Assembly (NCBI GenBank): GCA_916613615.1
Contig: OU744721.1
Coordinates: 82,093,060 to 82,157,059, forward strand
DNA: 64,000 nucleotides
Direction: 5' to 3'
DNA from: Steromphala cineraria
Lineage: Eukaryota > Mollusca > Gastropoda > Trochida > Trochidae
Shown: piece by piece, positions 23,458 through 38,203 of the stretch
Position numbering within the stretch: position 1 is the stretch's first letter
Layout of the letters: the number at the start of each line of letters is the position of its first letter
Program-made: the position numbers and the translations under genes
The notes under the pieces: generated by a model
The model's database searches: none
What the model saw: only the letters and a program-made list of their open reading frames with translations
What the model was told of the DNA's origin: nothing

Positions 23458-24843
23458 AGAGGAGAGGGGGGAAGTTAGGCTACATATAGCTGTGCCTGTG
23501 ACACGCGATCGCTACAACCATTGTTTATAGTTTTCTACGGCATTTTCATTCCCCGCTCATTTGATAAGGCAAGAACTTCTCCTGCAAATTTGAAAATATT
23601 CATTCTTTTTAAAACCATAGCCTTATATCACGACTAGACGGTGAATACCGTGAGATGACGCCTGTGGGAAATAGATCCACTCGGCAGCGCTGTGTATGAG
23701 CCACGTGAGGACAGATTCAACAACACAAAACAAATGTGCAGGTCGCTCCCCGTGATTTTAATTTTTCCATATTTTCTTTACCTTTCACGTTCGTCATATT
23801 GTATGTCCCCTGAGTATAATTCAAACCTGATGTTCGGGGAGTATATTTTATATACAGGTTACCCCCATCATGGGAGACACCGGTAGATACGACCTCGTGC
23901 TTACAGTGTGAGACTGGGAGGGGGTATAGGCCTCTAGATGCTCGGACGTGTTATTTCTTTATCGTTTTGAAATAAATAAAATACGCCACTCAGTAAACAA
24001 TCTAATGACACACATATTTTTTTACATTTCCACTCGGAAAACACACAAATAACAAAGCTCAGAATGTTATGTGTCCAGTGTATACCCAGGCCCGAATCTC
24101 ACCGATCCTAGTGTAGACAGACAGAGAGCATCAGCGTTTTTCTTTCTCTCCAAACACGGGCCATAAGTTACAAATTAAACTTTTTTCTTAACATAAAGCA
24201 AAAACACTAAACAGGAGTTACTTTTACTCGGGTGTGTAGTATTATCGATGTAATTAGGACGTTATACTGCTCAAGAAATATACATGCATGTAGAGGCCCG
24301 AGTCTGTAATGGCGACTGCCGAGTGAGACGTGTTTCATTGTCTGTGTTTGAAGAGTTATAAACGTCATAATATCCACAAAATTACCCATCTTAGCACATT
24401 ATTTTATGCATTAATGTTTTGGCGACAATTTGCAAGGATTTTATAAGTTGAAAATTGATGCGCGTTGTTGTAGATGGCATTTGAAACTTAAGAATGGTGA
24501 TTTCATAAGTGAGTGGTCTCGTCTGTTTTAATCACAAAATATTTATTTTCTTTCAAAGGTCATATTATCTGATATGGATGTGTAGGTAAATGATTTTTCT
24601 ATCCATCACAATAGACATATTGCTTGTACAGCGTCGCTAAAGAGCGCAAAGCAACTTTTAAGTACATTAGAAAACACACACAAATGCACACTCTCATATC
24701 TGACTGGAGAGGGGTAGGTGGCTTTCTTCGACGTCCGCACTCAGGCCTCTAAGCAGCGCACGGCTGACCAGCGGTCATTCGCTCGCTGTAGCTCACACTC
24801 GCAAGTTGACTCCCGCTGTCTCCTGACTCTACACAAGACGACC

Positions 24844-25416
24844 ATGGCCGATACTGCTGCTCCCGCACCCGTGAAGACCCCCAAGAAGAAGACTGTCTCC
24901 AAACCCAAGAAGGTGGCATCCCATCCAACCTACCTCGAGATGGTACAGAAAGCTGTTGCCGCATTGAAGGAGAGGGGCGGCTCTTCACGTCAGGCTCTTC
25001 TCAAGTACATCATGAGCAACTACAAAGTTGGTGAAAACTCAACTGCTATCAACGCCCGTCTCAAGACTGCCCTGAGAAATGGAGTGAAGAACGGCGCCTT
25101 GAAACAGTCTAAGGGAACTGGTGCTGCTGGCTCCTTCCGCTTGGGTGAGGTGAAGAAAGCTGACAAACCAAAGAAAGCTAAGGCCGCTGCTAAGCCAAAG
25201 AAAGCAGCAAAGTCACCTAAGAAAGTGAAGAAGCCCACCGCCGCCAAGAAACCCAAGACTGCTGCCAAGAAAGCTGCCAAGTCTCCAAAGAAGGTGAAGG
25301 CTGCCGCCAAGCCCAAGAAGGTGAAAACCCCAAAGAAAGCAAAGACTGCTGCCGCCAAGCCCAAGAAGGTGAAAACCCCAAAGAAGAAGGCCGCCGCCAA
25401 GCCAAAGAAGGCTTAA
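24844..25416 (+). CDS. H1: Linker histone H1 (U8)
   Basis: Protein identical to U1; haplotype-B spacer downstream (tract 25918-26004). Confidence 0.98.
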   Translation: MADTAAPAPVKTPKKKTVSKPKKVASHPTYLEMVQKAVAALKERGGSSRQALLKYIMSNYKVGENSTAINARLKTALRNGVKNGALKQSKGTGAAGSFRLGEVKKADKPKKAKAAAKPKKAAKSPKKVKKPTAAKKPKTAAKKAAKSPKKVKAAAKPKKVKTPKKAKTAAAKPKKVKTPKKKAAAKPKKA

Positions 25417-25451
25417 GTTGCTGGACATCTCCCACACTTTTGTGGTTAAAA

Positions 25452-25467
25452 GGCCCTTTTCAGGGCC
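25452..25467 (+). terminator. Histone 3' stem-loop (U8)
   Basis: Same sequence and distance from the stop as U1. Confidence 0.96.
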
Positions 25468-26523
25468 ATACAAATATCAAAAAAGAAAATTTTTACAATG
25501 CACGATTTCAGTCCGTTTGAGGGAAGATAATAGAGCAAACAAATAAAGATATAAAGATCATCATCCCCTCAACCCACCCCACCCCAGCTCAAACCCCTTA
25601 CCCCTCAGTCTCACGTCATTCTCCTTAGCTTAAGCCTACTCCCCCGTCTACTCACCACCCCCTCCCTTCTCATCAATCAACGGATCCTGCTAGAATAATT
25701 TGGTCACTTTGAAAATCACAAAATACATGATTCAGTCCATGTGTAATTATTTTGATTGAAAATATGAATTATTCACATTCTTGCATACGGTCACCTAAGC
25801 AATCAATCTCTCCCGAAACCCCTTCTTTTATAATCTACTTCGCAGTAAACACTAAACATTCCAACTAGATGGTCAATATGATAATAATTTCAAAACACCA
25901 ATTAAATCAATAAACCCCGTCATTAGATAAGTAAACACCTTTAAATACACTGTATTGATTGTAGGTAGAAATTATATGATATCCGATTCCTTGTCACTAA
26001 CGACGTGTTTTCACTCAACAATTAGCATGTTCCCGACTGCCATCAAGGCTTGAGGAGTTACTTGCCCTTATCAAAGCACAGCTATAATTACCAACTCGTC
26101 AGAGGGGGAGATGTGTTCATGTAATCATATATTTGAACTTTTCGACTTTTGAGTAGAGTGAACATGTTACAGATGATAGATTATGTAAGTGAAGAGTTTG
26201 TTCACTAGACAAAGAACATAATTGACCATTAATAATGCCTACATTTTGATGAGATAATTTGTTATGACAATATATGAAAAGCTGTTAACTGATTTAAGTA
26301 TGGGAACATCGAGTGAGGTGAAGTGAGAAAAGGAGAATAATTCTGATGGCAGTTTGTGAGTTGAGATGACATAGAGGGATTTTTGAGGAGAGATTCTTTG
26401 TGAATGTGTTGGTGTTATTTTGAAATTAGATGCGTTTGATGATATACAAATGTGTGAAATAAAAGTTTGGACTGAATGTTACAAGAACAATGCAATGAAG
26501 AAATAGGTGAGGAAAAAATGAAT

Positions 26524-26641
26524 GCCTACAGCACCCGGTGTTCCCAGGCGGTCACCCATCCAAGTACTATCCGGGCCCGACGTTGCTTAACTTCGGTGAT
26601 CGGACGAGAACCGGTGTTTTCAACGTGGTATGGCCGTAGGC
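26524..26641 (-). rRNA. 5S: 5S ribosomal RNA (U8)
   Basis: Standard sequence and flanks. Confidence 0.98.
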
Positions 26642-28027
26642 AGAGGAGAGGGGGGAAGTTAGGCTACATATAGCTGTGCCTGTGACACGCGATCGCTACA
26701 ACCATTGTTTATAGTTTTCTACGGCATTTTCATTCCCCGCTCATTTGATAAGGCAAGAACTTCTCCTGCAAATTTGAAAATATTCATTCTTTTTAAAACC
26801 ATAGCCTTATATCACGACTAGACGGTGAATACCGTGAGATGACGCCTGTGGGAAATAGATCCACTCGGCAGCGCTGTGTATGAGCCACGTGAGGACAGAT
26901 TCAACAACACAAAACAAATGTGCAGGTCGCTCCCCGTGATTTTAATTTTTCCATATTTTCTTTACCTTTCACGTTCGTCATATTGTATGTCCCCTGAGTA
27001 TAATTCAAACCTGATGTTCGGGGAGTATATTTTATATACAGGTTACCCCCATCATGGGAGACACCGGTAGATACGACCTCGTGCTTACAGTGTGAGACTG
27101 GGAGGGGGTATAGGCCTCTAGATGCTCGGACGTGTTATTTCTTTATCGTTTTGAAATAAATAAAATACGCCACTCAGTAAACAATCTAATGACACACATA
27201 TTTTTTTACATTTCCACTCGGAAAACACACAAATAACAAAGCTCAGAATGTTATGTGTCCAGTGTATACCCAGGCCCGAATCTCACCGATCCTAGTGTAG
27301 ACAGACAGAGAGCATCAGCGTTTTTCTTTCTCTCCAAACACGGGCCATAAGTTACAAATTAAACTTTTTTCTTAACATAAAGCAAAAACACTAAACAGGA
27401 GTTACTTTTACTCGGGTGTGTAGTATTATCGATGTAATTAGGACGTTATACTGCTCAAGAAATATACATGCATGTAGAGGCCCGAGTCTGTAATGGCGAC
27501 TGCCGAGTGAGACGTGTTTCATTGTCTGTGTTTGAAGAGTTATAAACGTCATAATATCCACAAAATTACCCATCTTAGCACATTATTTTATGCATTAATG
27601 TTTTGGCGACAATTTGCAAGGATTTTATAAGTTGAAAATTGATGCGCGTTGTTGTAGATGGCATTTGAAACTTAAGAATGGTGATTTCATAAGTGAGTGG
27701 TCTCGTCTGTTTTAATCACAAAATATTTATTTTCTTTCAAAGGTCATATTATCTGATATGGATGTGTAGGTAAATGATTTTTCTATCCATCACAATAGAC
27801 ATATTGCTTGTACAGCGTCGCTAAAGAGCGCAAAGCAACTTTTAAGTACATTAGAAAACACACACAAATGCACACTCTCATATCTGACTGGAGAGGGGTA
27901 GGTGGCTTTCTTCGACGTCCGCACTCAGGCCTCTAAGCAGCGCACGGCTGACCAGCGGTCATTCGCTCGCTGTAGCTCACACTCGCAAGTTGACTCCCGC
28001 TGTCTCCTGACTCTACACAAGACGACC

Positions 28028-28600
28028 ATGGCCGATACTGCTGCTCCCGCACCCGTGAAGACCCCCAAGAAGAAGACTGTCTCCAAACCCAAGAAGGTGG
28101 CATCCCATCCAACCTACCTCGAGATGGTACAGAAAGCTGTTGCCGCATTGAAGGAGAGGGGCGGCTCTTCACGTCAGGCTCTTCTCAAGTACATCATGAG
28201 CAACTACAAAGTTGGTGAAAACTCAACTGCTATCAACGCCCGTCTCAAGACTGCCCTGAGAAATGGAGTGAAGAACGGCGCCTTGAAACAGTCTAAGGGA
28301 ACTGGTGCTGCTGGCTCCTTCCGCTTGGGTGAGGTGAAGAAAGCTGACAAACCAAAGAAAGCTAAGGCCGCTGCTAAGCCAAAGAAAGCAGCAAAGTCAC
28401 CTAAGAAAGTGAAGAAGCCCACCGCCGCCAAGAAACCCAAGACTGCTGCCAAGAAAGCTGCCAAGTCTCCAAAGAAGGTGAAGGCTGCCGCCAAGCCCAA
28501 GAAGGTGAAAACCCCAAAGAAAGCAAAGACTGCTGCCGCCAAGCCCAAGAAGGTGAAAACCCCAAAGAAGAAGGCCGCCGCCAAGCCAAAGAAGGCTTAA
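28028..28600 (+). CDS. H1: Linker histone H1 (U9)
   Basis: Protein identical to U1; haplotype-A spacer downstream. Confidence 0.98.
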   Translation: MADTAAPAPVKTPKKKTVSKPKKVASHPTYLEMVQKAVAALKERGGSSRQALLKYIMSNYKVGENSTAINARLKTALRNGVKNGALKQSKGTGAAGSFRLGEVKKADKPKKAKAAAKPKKAAKSPKKVKKPTAAKKPKTAAKKAAKSPKKVKAAAKPKKVKTPKKAKTAAAKPKKVKTPKKKAAAKPKKA

Positions 28601-28635
28601 GTTGCTGGACATCTCCCACACTTTTGTGGTTAAAA

Positions 28636-28651
28636 GGCCCTTTTCAGGGCC
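28636..28651 (+). terminator. Histone 3' stem-loop (U9)
   Basis: Same sequence and distance from the stop as U1. Confidence 0.96.
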
Positions 28652-29707
28652 ATACAAATATCAAAAAAGAAAATTTTTACAATGCACGATTTCAGTCCGT
28701 TTGAGGGAAGATAATAGAGCAAACAAATAAAGATATAAAGATCATCATCCCCTCAACCCACCCCACCCCAGCTCAAACCCCTTACCCCTCAGTCTCACGT
28801 CATTCTCCTTAGCTTAAGCCTACTCCCCCGTCTACTCACCACCCCCTCCCTTCTCATCAATCAACGGATCCTGCTAGAATAATTTGGTCACTTTGAAAAT
28901 CACAAAATACATGATTCAGTCCATGTGTAATTATTTTGATTGAAAATATGAATTATTCACATTCTTGCATACGGTCACCTAAGCAATCAATCTCTCCCGA
29001 AACCCCTTCTTTTATAATCTACTTCGCAGTAAACACTAAACATTCCAACTAGATGGTCAATATGATAATAATTTCAAAACACCAATTAAATCAATAAACC
29101 CAGTCATTAGATAAGTAAAGACTTTTAAATACACTGTATTGATTGTAGGTAGAAATTATATGATATCTGATTCCTTGCCACTAACGATGTGTTTTCACTC
29201 AACAATTAGCATGTTCCCGACTGCCATCAAGGCTTGAGGAGTTACTTGCCCTTATCAAAGCACAGCTATAATTACCAACTCGTCAGAGGGGGAGATGTGT
29301 TCATGTAATCATATATTTGAACTTTTCGACTTTTGAGTAGAGTGAACATGTTACAGATGATAGATTATGTAAGTGAAGAGTTTGTTCACTAGACAAAGAA
29401 CATAATTGACCATTAATAATGCCTACATTTTGATGAGATAATTTGTTATGACAATATATGAAAAGCTGTTAACTGATTTAAGTATGGGAACATCGAGTGA
29501 GGTGAAGTGAGAAAAGGAGAATAATTCTGATGGCAGTTTGTGAGTTGAGATGACATAGAGGGATTTTTGAGGAGAGATTCTTTGTGAATGTGTTGGTGTT
29601 ATTTTGAAATTAGATGCGTTTGATGATATACAAATGTGTGAAATAAAAGTTTGGACTGAATGTTACAAGAACAATGCAATGAAGAAATAGGTGAGGAAAA
29701 AATGAAT

Positions 29708-29825
29708 GCCTACAGCACCCGGTGTTCCCAGGCGGTCACCCATCCAAGTACTATCCGGGCCCGACGTTGCTTAACTTCGGTGATCGGACGAGAACCGGTG
29801 TTTTCAACGTGGTATGGCCGTAGGC
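29708..29825 (-). rRNA. 5S: 5S ribosomal RNA (U9)
   Basis: Standard sequence and flanks. Confidence 0.98.
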
Positions 29826-31211
29826 AGAGGAGAGGGGGGAAGTTAGGCTACATATAGCTGTGCCTGTGACACGCGATCGCTACAACCATTGTTTATAGTT
29901 TTCTACGGCATTTTCATTCCCCGCTCATTTGATAAGGCAAGAACTTCTCCTGCAAATTTGAAAATATTCATTCTTTTTAAAACCATAGCCTTATATCACG
30001 ACTAGACGGTGAATACCGTGAGATGACGCCTGTGGGAAATAGATCCACTCGGCAGCGCTGTGTATGAGCCACGTGAGGACAGATTCAACAACACAAAACA
30101 AATGTGCAGGTCGCTCCCCGTGATTTTAATTTTTCCATATTTTCTTTACCTTTCACGTTCGTCATATTGTATGTCCCCTGAGTATAATTCAAACCTGATG
30201 TTCGGGGAGTATATTTTATATACAGGTTACCCCCATCATGGGAGACACCGGTAGATACGACCTCGTGCTTACAGTGTGAGACTGGGAGGGGGTATAGGCC
30301 TCTAGATGCTCGGACGTGTTATTTCTTTATCGTTTTGAAATAAATAAAATACGCCACTCAGTAAACAATCTAATGACACACATATTTTTTTACATTTCCA
30401 CTCGGAAAACACACAAATAACAAAGCTCAGAATGTTATGTGTCCAGTGTATACCCAGGCCCGAATCTCACCGATCCTAGTGTAGACAGACAGAGAGCATC
30501 AGCGTTTTTCTTTCTCTCCAAACACGGGCCATAAGTTACAAATTAAACTTTTTTCTTAACATAAAGCAAAAACACTAAACAGGAGTTACTTTTACTCGGG
30601 TGTGTAGTATTATCGATGTAATTAGGACGTTATACTGCTCAAGAAATATACATGCATGTAGAGGCCCGAGTCTGTAATGGCGACTGCCGAGTGAGACGTG
30701 TTTCATTGTCTGTGTTTGAAGAGTTATAAACGTCATAATATCCACAAAATTACCCATCTTAGCACATTATTTTATGCATTAATGTTTTGGCGACAATTTG
30801 CAAGGATTTTATAAGTTGAAAATTGATGCGCGTTGTTGTAGATGGCATTTGAAACTTAAGAATGGTGATTTCATAAGTGAGTGGTCTCGTCTGTTTTAAT
30901 CACAAAATATTTATTTTCTTTCAAAGGTCATATTATCTGATATGGATGTGTAGGTAAATGATTTTTCTATCCATCACAATAGACATATTGCTTGTACAGC
31001 GTCGCTAAAGAGCGCAAAGCAACTTTTAAGTACATTAGAAAACACACACAAATGCACACTCTCATATCTGACTGGAGAGGGGTAGGTGGCTTTCTTCGAC
31101 GTCCGCACTCAGGCCTCTAAGCAGCGCACGGCTGACCAGCGGTCATTCGCTCGCTGTAGCTCACACTCGCAAGTTGACTCCCGCTGTCTCCTGACTCTAC
31201 ACAAGACGACC

Positions 31212-31784
31212 ATGGCCGATACTGCTGCTCCCGCACCCGTGAAGACCCCCAAGAAGAAGACTGTCTCCAAACCCAAGAAGGTGGCATCCCATCCAACCTA
31301 CCTCGAGATGGTACAGAAAGCTGTTGCCGCATTGAAGGAGAGGGGCGGCTCTTCACGTCAGGCTCTTCTCAAGTACATCATGAGCAACTACAAAGTTGGT
31401 GAAAACTCAACTGCTATCAACGCCCGTCTCAAGACTGCCCTGAGAAATGGAGTGAAGAACGGCGCCTTGAAACAGTCTAAGGGAACTGGTGCTGCTGGCT
31501 CCTTCCGCTTGGGTGAGGTGAAGAAAGCTGACAAACCAAAGAAAGCTAAGGCCGCTGCTAAGCCAAAGAAAGCAGCAAAGTCACCTAAGAAAGTGAAGAA
31601 GCCCACCGCCGCCAAGAAACCCAAGACTGCTGCCAAGAAAGCTGCCAAGTCTCCAAAGAAGGTGAAGGCTGCCGCCAAGCCCAAGAAGGTGAAAACCCCA
31701 AAGAAAGCAAAGACTGCTGCCGCCAAGCCCAAGAAGGTGAAAACCCCAAAGAAGAAGGCCGCCGCCAAGCCAAAGAAGGCTTAA
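31212..31784 (+). CDS. H1: Linker histone H1 (U10)
   Basis: Protein identical to U1. Followed by haplotype-B spacer and, beyond the 5S, by the C to T variant at 33483 that only U12 shares (39851). Confidence 0.98.
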   Translation: MADTAAPAPVKTPKKKTVSKPKKVASHPTYLEMVQKAVAALKERGGSSRQALLKYIMSNYKVGENSTAINARLKTALRNGVKNGALKQSKGTGAAGSFRLGEVKKADKPKKAKAAAKPKKAAKSPKKVKKPTAAKKPKTAAKKAAKSPKKVKAAAKPKKVKTPKKAKTAAAKPKKVKTPKKKAAAKPKKA

Positions 31785-31819
31785 GTTGCTGGACATCTCC
31801 CACACTTTTGTGGTTAAAA

Positions 31820-31835
31820 GGCCCTTTTCAGGGCC
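31820..31835 (+). terminator. Histone 3' stem-loop (U10)
   Basis: Same sequence and distance from the stop as U1. Confidence 0.96.
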
Positions 31836-32891
31836 ATACAAATATCAAAAAAGAAAATTTTTACAATGCACGATTTCAGTCCGTTTGAGGGAAGATAATA
31901 GAGCAAACAAATAAAGATATAAAGATCATCATCCCCTCAACCCACCCCACCCCAGCTCAAACCCCTTACCCCTCAGTCTCACGTCATTCTCCTTAGCTTA
32001 AGCCTACTCCCCCGTCTACTCACCACCCCCTCCCTTCTCATCAATCAACGGATCCTGCTAGAATAATTTGGTCACTTTGAAAATCACAAAATACATGATT
32101 CAGTCCATGTGTAATTATTTTGATTGAAAATATGAATTATTCACATTCTTGCATACGGTCACCTAAGCAATCAATCTCTCCCGAAACCCCTTCTTTTATA
32201 ATCTACTTCGCAGTAAACACTAAACATTCCAACTAGATGGTCAATATGATAATAATTTCAAAACACCAATTAAATCAATAAACCCCGTCATTAGATAAGT
32301 AAACACCTTTAAATACACTGTATTGATTGTAGGTAGAAATTATATGATATCCGATTCCTTGTCACTAACGACGTGTTTTCACTCAACAATTAGCATGTTC
32401 CCGACTGCCATCAAGGCTTGAGGAGTTACTTGCCCTTATCAAAGCACAGCTATAATTACCAACTCGTCAGAGGGGGAGATGTGTTCATGTAATCATATAT
32501 TTGAACTTTTCGACTTTTGAGTAGAGTGAACATGTTACAGATGATAGATTATGTAAGTGAAGAGTTTGTTCACTAGACAAAGAACATAATTGACCATTAA
32601 TAATGCCTACATTTTGATGAGATAATTTGTTATGACAATATATGAAAAGCTGTTAACTGATTTAAGTATGGGAACATCGAGTGAGGTGAAGTGAGAAAAG
32701 GAGAATAATTCTGATGGCAGTTTGTGAGTTGAGATGACATAGAGGGATTTTTGAGGAGAGATTCTTTGTGAATGTGTTGGTGTTATTTTGAAATTAGATG
32801 CGTTTGATGATATACAAATGTGTGAAATAAAAGTTTGGACTGAATGTTACAAGAACAATGCAATGAAGAAATAGGTGAGGAAAAAATGAAT

Positions 32892-33009
32892 GCCTACAGC
32901 ACCCGGTGTTCCCAGGCGGTCACCCATCCAAGTACTATCCGGGCCCGACGTTGCTTAACTTCGGTGATCGGACGAGAACCGGTGTTTTCAACGTGGTATG
33001 GCCGTAGGC
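32892..33009 (-). rRNA. 5S: 5S ribosomal RNA (U10)
   Basis: Standard sequence; spacer B upstream of it carries GGTCTCTAGA instead of GGCCTCTAGA. Confidence 0.98.
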
Positions 33010-34395
33010 AGAGGAGAGGGGGGAAGTTAGGCTACATATAGCTGTGCCTGTGACACGCGATCGCTACAACCATTGTTTATAGTTTTCTACGGCATTTTCA
33101 TTCCCCGCTCATTTGATAAGGCAAGAACTTCTCCTGCAAATTTGAAAATATTCATTCTTTTTAAAACCATAGCCTTATATCACGACTAGACGGTGAATAC
33201 CGTGAGATGACGCCTGTGGGAAATAGATCCACTCGGCAGCGCTGTGTATGAGCCACGTGAGGACAGATTCAACAACACAAAACAAATGTGCAGGTCGCTC
33301 CCCGTGATTTTAATTTTTCCATATTTTCTTTACCTTTCACGTTCGTCATATTGTATGTCCCCTGAGTATAATTCAAACCTGATGTTCGGGGAGTATATTT
33401 TATATACAGGTTACCCCCATCATGGGAGACACCGGTAGATACGACCTCGTGCTTACAGTGTGAGACTGGGAGGGGGTATAGGTCTCTAGATGCTCGGACG
33501 TGTTATTTCTTTATCGTTTTGAAATAAATAAAATACGCCACTCAGTAAACAATCTAATGACACACATATTTTTTTACATTTCCACTCGGAAAACACACAA
33601 ATAACAAAGCTCAGAATGTTATGTGTCCAGTGTATACCCAGGCCCGAATCTCACCGATCCTAGTGTAGACAGACAGAGAGCATCAGCGTTTTTCTTTCTC
33701 TCCAAACACGGGCCATAAGTTACAAATTAAACTTTTTTCTTAACATAAAGCAAAAACACTAAACAGGAGTTACTTTTACTCGGGTGTGTAGTATTATCGA
33801 TGTAATTAGGACGTTATACTGCTCAAGAAATATACATGCATGTAGAGGCCCGAGTCTGTAATGGCGACTGCCGAGTGAGACGTGTTTCATTGTCTGTGTT
33901 TGAAGAGTTATAAACGTCATAATATCCACAAAATTACCCATCTTAGCACATTATTTTATGCATTAATGTTTTGGCGACAATTTGCAAGGATTTTATAAGT
34001 TGAAAATTGATGCGCGTTGTTGTAGATGGCATTTGAAACTTAAGAATGGTGATTTCATAAGTGAGTGGTCTCGTCTGTTTTAATCACAAAATATTTATTT
34101 TCTTTCAAAGGTCATATTATCTGATATGGATGTGTAGGTAAATGATTTTTCTATCCATCACAATAGACATATTGCTTGTACAGCGTCGCTAAAGAGCGCA
34201 AAGCAACTTTTAAGTACATTAGAAAACACACACAAATGCACACTCTCATATCTGACTGGAGAGGGGTAGGTGGCTTTCTTCGACGTCCGCACTCAGGCCT
34301 CTAAGCAGCGCACGGCTGACCAGCGGTCATTCGCTCGCTGTAGCTCACACTCGCAAGTTGACTCCCGCTGTCTCCTGACTCTACACAAGACGACC

Positions 34396-34968
34396 ATGGC
34401 CGATACTGCTGCTCCCGCACCCGTGAAGACCCCCAAGAAGAAGACTGTCTCCAAACCCAAGAAGGTGGCATCCCATCCAACCTACCTCGAGATGGTACAG
34501 AAAGCTGTTGCCGCATTGAAGGAGAGGGGCGGCTCTTCACGTCAGGCTCTTCTCAAGTACATCATGAGCAACTACAAAGTTGGTGAAAACTCAACTGCTA
34601 TCAACGCCCGTCTCAAGACTGCCCTGAGAAATGGAGTGAAGAACGGCGCCTTGAAACAGTCTAAGGGAACTGGTGCTGCTGGCTCCTTCCGCTTGGGTGA
34701 GGTGAAGAAAGCTGACAAACCAAAGAAAGCTAAGGCCGCTGCTAAGCCAAAGAAAGCAGCAAAGTCACCTAAGAAAGTGAAGAAGCCCACCGCCGCCAAG
34801 AAACCCAAGACTGCTGCCAAGAAAGCTGCCAAGTCTCCAAAGAAGGTGAAGGCTGCCGCCAAGCCCAAGAAGGTGAAAACCCCAAAGAAAGCAAAGACTG
34901 CTGCCGCCAAGCCCAAGAAGGTGAAAACCCCAAAGAAGAAGGCCGCCGCCAAGCCAAAGAAGGCTTAA
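34396..34968 (+). CDS. H1: Linker histone H1 (U11)
   Basis: Protein identical to U1. Haplotype-A spacer downstream with A to C at 35795, shared only with U13 (42163). Confidence 0.98.
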   Translation: MADTAAPAPVKTPKKKTVSKPKKVASHPTYLEMVQKAVAALKERGGSSRQALLKYIMSNYKVGENSTAINARLKTALRNGVKNGALKQSKGTGAAGSFRLGEVKKADKPKKAKAAAKPKKAAKSPKKVKKPTAAKKPKTAAKKAAKSPKKVKAAAKPKKVKTPKKAKTAAAKPKKVKTPKKKAAAKPKKA

Positions 34969-35003
34969 GTTGCTGGACATCTCCCACACTTTTGTGGTTA
35001 AAA

Positions 35004-35019
35004 GGCCCTTTTCAGGGCC
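35004..35019 (+). terminator. Histone 3' stem-loop (U11)
   Basis: Same sequence and distance from the stop as U1. Confidence 0.96.
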
Positions 35020-36075
35020 ATACAAATATCAAAAAAGAAAATTTTTACAATGCACGATTTCAGTCCGTTTGAGGGAAGATAATAGAGCAAACAAATAAAG
35101 ATATAAAGATCATCATCCCCTCAACCCACCCCACCCCAGCTCAAACCCCTTACCCCTCAGTCTCACGTCATTCTCCTTAGCTTAAGCCTACTCCCCCGTC
35201 TACTCACCACCCCCTCCCTTCTCATCAATCAACGGATCCTGCTAGAATAATTTGGTCACTTTGAAAATCACAAAATACATGATTCAGTCCATGTGTAATT
35301 ATTTTGATTGAAAATATGAATTATTCACATTCTTGCATACGGTCACCTAAGCAATCAATCTCTCCCGAAACCCCTTCTTTTATAATCTACTTCGCAGTAA
35401 ACACTAAACATTCCAACTAGATGGTCAATATGATAATAATTTCAAAACACCAATTAAATCAATAAACCCAGTCATTAGATAAGTAAAGACTTTTAAATAC
35501 ACTGTATTGATTGTAGGTAGAAATTATATGATATCTGATTCCTTGCCACTAACGATGTGTTTTCACTCAACAATTAGCATGTTCCCGACTGCCATCAAGG
35601 CTTGAGGAGTTACTTGCCCTTATCAAAGCACAGCTATAATTACCAACTCGTCAGAGGGGGAGATGTGTTCATGTAATCATATATTTGAACTTTTCGACTT
35701 TTGAGTAGAGTGAACATGTTACAGATGATAGATTATGTAAGTGAAGAGTTTGTTCACTAGACAAAGAACATAATTGACCATTAATAATGCCTACCTTTTG
35801 ATGAGATAATTTGTTATGACAATATATGAAAAGCTGTTAACTGATTTAAGTATGGGAACATCGAGTGAGGTGAAGTGAGAAAAGGAGAATAATTCTGATG
35901 GCAGTTTGTGAGTTGAGATGACATAGAGGGATTTTTGAGGAGAGATTCTTTGTGAATGTGTTGGTGTTATTTTGAAATTAGATGCGTTTGATGATATACA
36001 AATGTGTGAAATAAAAGTTTGGACTGAATGTTACAAGAACAATGCAATGAAGAAATAGGTGAGGAAAAAATGAAT

Positions 36076-36193
36076 GCCTACAGCACCCGGTGTTCCCAGG
36101 CGGTCACCCATCCAAGTACTATCCGGGCCCGACGTTGCTTAACTTCGGTGATCGGACGAGAACCGGTGTTTTCAACGTGGTATGGCCGTAGGC
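36076..36193 (-). rRNA. 5S: 5S ribosomal RNA (U11)
   Basis: Standard sequence and flanks. Confidence 0.98.
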
Positions 36194-37579
36194 AGAGGAG
36201 AGGGGGGAAGTTAGGCTACATATAGCTGTGCCTGTGACACGCGATCGCTACAACCATTGTTTATAGTTTTCTACGGCATTTTCATTCCCCGCTCATTTGA
36301 TAAGGCAAGAACTTCTCCTGCAAATTTGAAAATATTCATTCTTTTTAAAACCATAGCCTTATATCACGACTAGACGGTGAATACCGTGAGATGACGCCTG
36401 TGGGAAATAGATCCACTCGGCAGCGCTGTGTATGAGCCACGTGAGGACAGATTCAACAACACAAAACAAATGTGCAGGTCGCTCCCCGTGATTTTAATTT
36501 TTCCATATTTTCTTTACCTTTCACGTTCGTCATATTGTATGTCCCCTGAGTATAATTCAAACCTGATGTTCGGGGAGTATATTTTATATACAGGTTACCC
36601 CCATCATGGGAGACACCGGTAGATACGACCTCGTGCTTACAGTGTGAGACTGGGAGGGGGTATAGGCCTCTAGATGCTCGGACGTGTTATTTCTTTATCG
36701 TTTTGAAATAAATAAAATACGCCACTCAGTAAACAATCTAATGACACACATATTTTTTTACATTTCCACTCGGAAAACACACAAATAACAAAGCTCAGAA
36801 TGTTATGTGTCCAGTGTATACCCAGGCCCGAATCTCACCGATCCTAGTGTAGACAGACAGAGAGCATCAGCGTTTTTCTTTCTCTCCAAACACGGGCCAT
36901 AAGTTACAAATTAAACTTTTTTCTTAACATAAAGCAAAAACACTAAACAGGAGTTACTTTTACTCGGGTGTGTAGTATTATCGATGTAATTAGGACGTTA
37001 TACTGCTCAAGAAATATACATGCATGTAGAGGCCCGAGTCTGTAATGGCGACTGCCGAGTGAGACGTGTTTCATTGTCTGTGTTTGAAGAGTTATAAACG
37101 TCATAATATCCACAAAATTACCCATCTTAGCACATTATTTTATGCATTAATGTTTTGGCGACAATTTGCAAGGATTTTATAAGTTGAAAATTGATGCGCG
37201 TTGTTGTAGATGGCATTTGAAACTTAAGAATGGTGATTTCATAAGTGAGTGGTCTCGTCTGTTTTAATCACAAAATATTTATTTTCTTTCAAAGGTCATA
37301 TTATCTGATATGGATGTGTAGGTAAATGATTTTTCTATCCATCACAATAGACATATTGCTTGTACAGCGTCGCTAAAGAGCGCAAAGCAACTTTTAAGTA
37401 CATTAGAAAACACACACAAATGCACACTCTCATATCTGACTGGAGAGGGGTAGGTGGCTTTCTTCGACGTCCGCACTCAGGCCTCTAAGCAGCGCACGGC
37501 TGACCAGCGGTCATTCGCTCGCTGTAGCTCACACTCGCAAGTTGACTCCCGCTGTCTCCTGACTCTACACAAGACGACC

Positions 37580-38152
37580 ATGGCCGATACTGCTGCTCCC
37601 GCACCCGTGAAGACCCCCAAGAAGAAGACTGTCTCCAAACCCAAGAAGGTGGCATCCCATCCAACCTACCTCGAGATGGTACAGAAAGCTGTTGCCGCAT
37701 TGAAGGAGAGGGGCGGCTCTTCACGTCAGGCTCTTCTCAAGTACATCATGAGCAACTACAAAGTTGGTGAAAACTCAACTGCTATCAACGCCCGTCTCAA
37801 GACTGCCCTGAGAAATGGAGTGAAGAACGGCGCCTTGAAACAGTCTAAGGGAACTGGTGCTGCTGGCTCCTTCCGCTTGGGTGAGGTGAAGAAAGCTGAC
37901 AAACCAAAGAAAGCTAAGGCCGCTGCTAAGCCAAAGAAAGCAGCAAAGTCACCTAAGAAAGTGAAGAAGCCCACCGCCGCCAAGAAACCCAAGACTGCTG
38001 CCAAGAAAGCTGCCAAGTCTCCAAAGAAGGTGAAGGCTGCCGCCAAGCCCAAGAAGGTGAAAACCCCAAAGAAAGCAAAGACTGCTGCCGCCAAGCCCAA
38101 GAAGGTGAAAACCCCAAAGAAGAAGGCCGCCGCCAAGCCAAAGAAGGCTTAA
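37580..38152 (+). CDS. H1: Linker histone H1 (U12)
   Basis: Protein identical to U1; unit shares all noticed variants with U10 at a 6,368-bp offset. Confidence 0.98.
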   Translation: MADTAAPAPVKTPKKKTVSKPKKVASHPTYLEMVQKAVAALKERGGSSRQALLKYIMSNYKVGENSTAINARLKTALRNGVKNGALKQSKGTGAAGSFRLGEVKKADKPKKAKAAAKPKKAAKSPKKVKKPTAAKKPKTAAKKAAKSPKKVKAAAKPKKVKTPKKAKTAAAKPKKVKTPKKKAAAKPKKA

Positions 38153-38187
38153 GTTGCTGGACATCTCCCACACTTTTGTGGTTAAAA

Positions 38188-38203
38188 GGCCCTTTTCAGG
38201 GCC
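38188..38203 (+). terminator. Histone 3' stem-loop (U12)
   Basis: Same sequence and distance from the stop as U1. Confidence 0.96.
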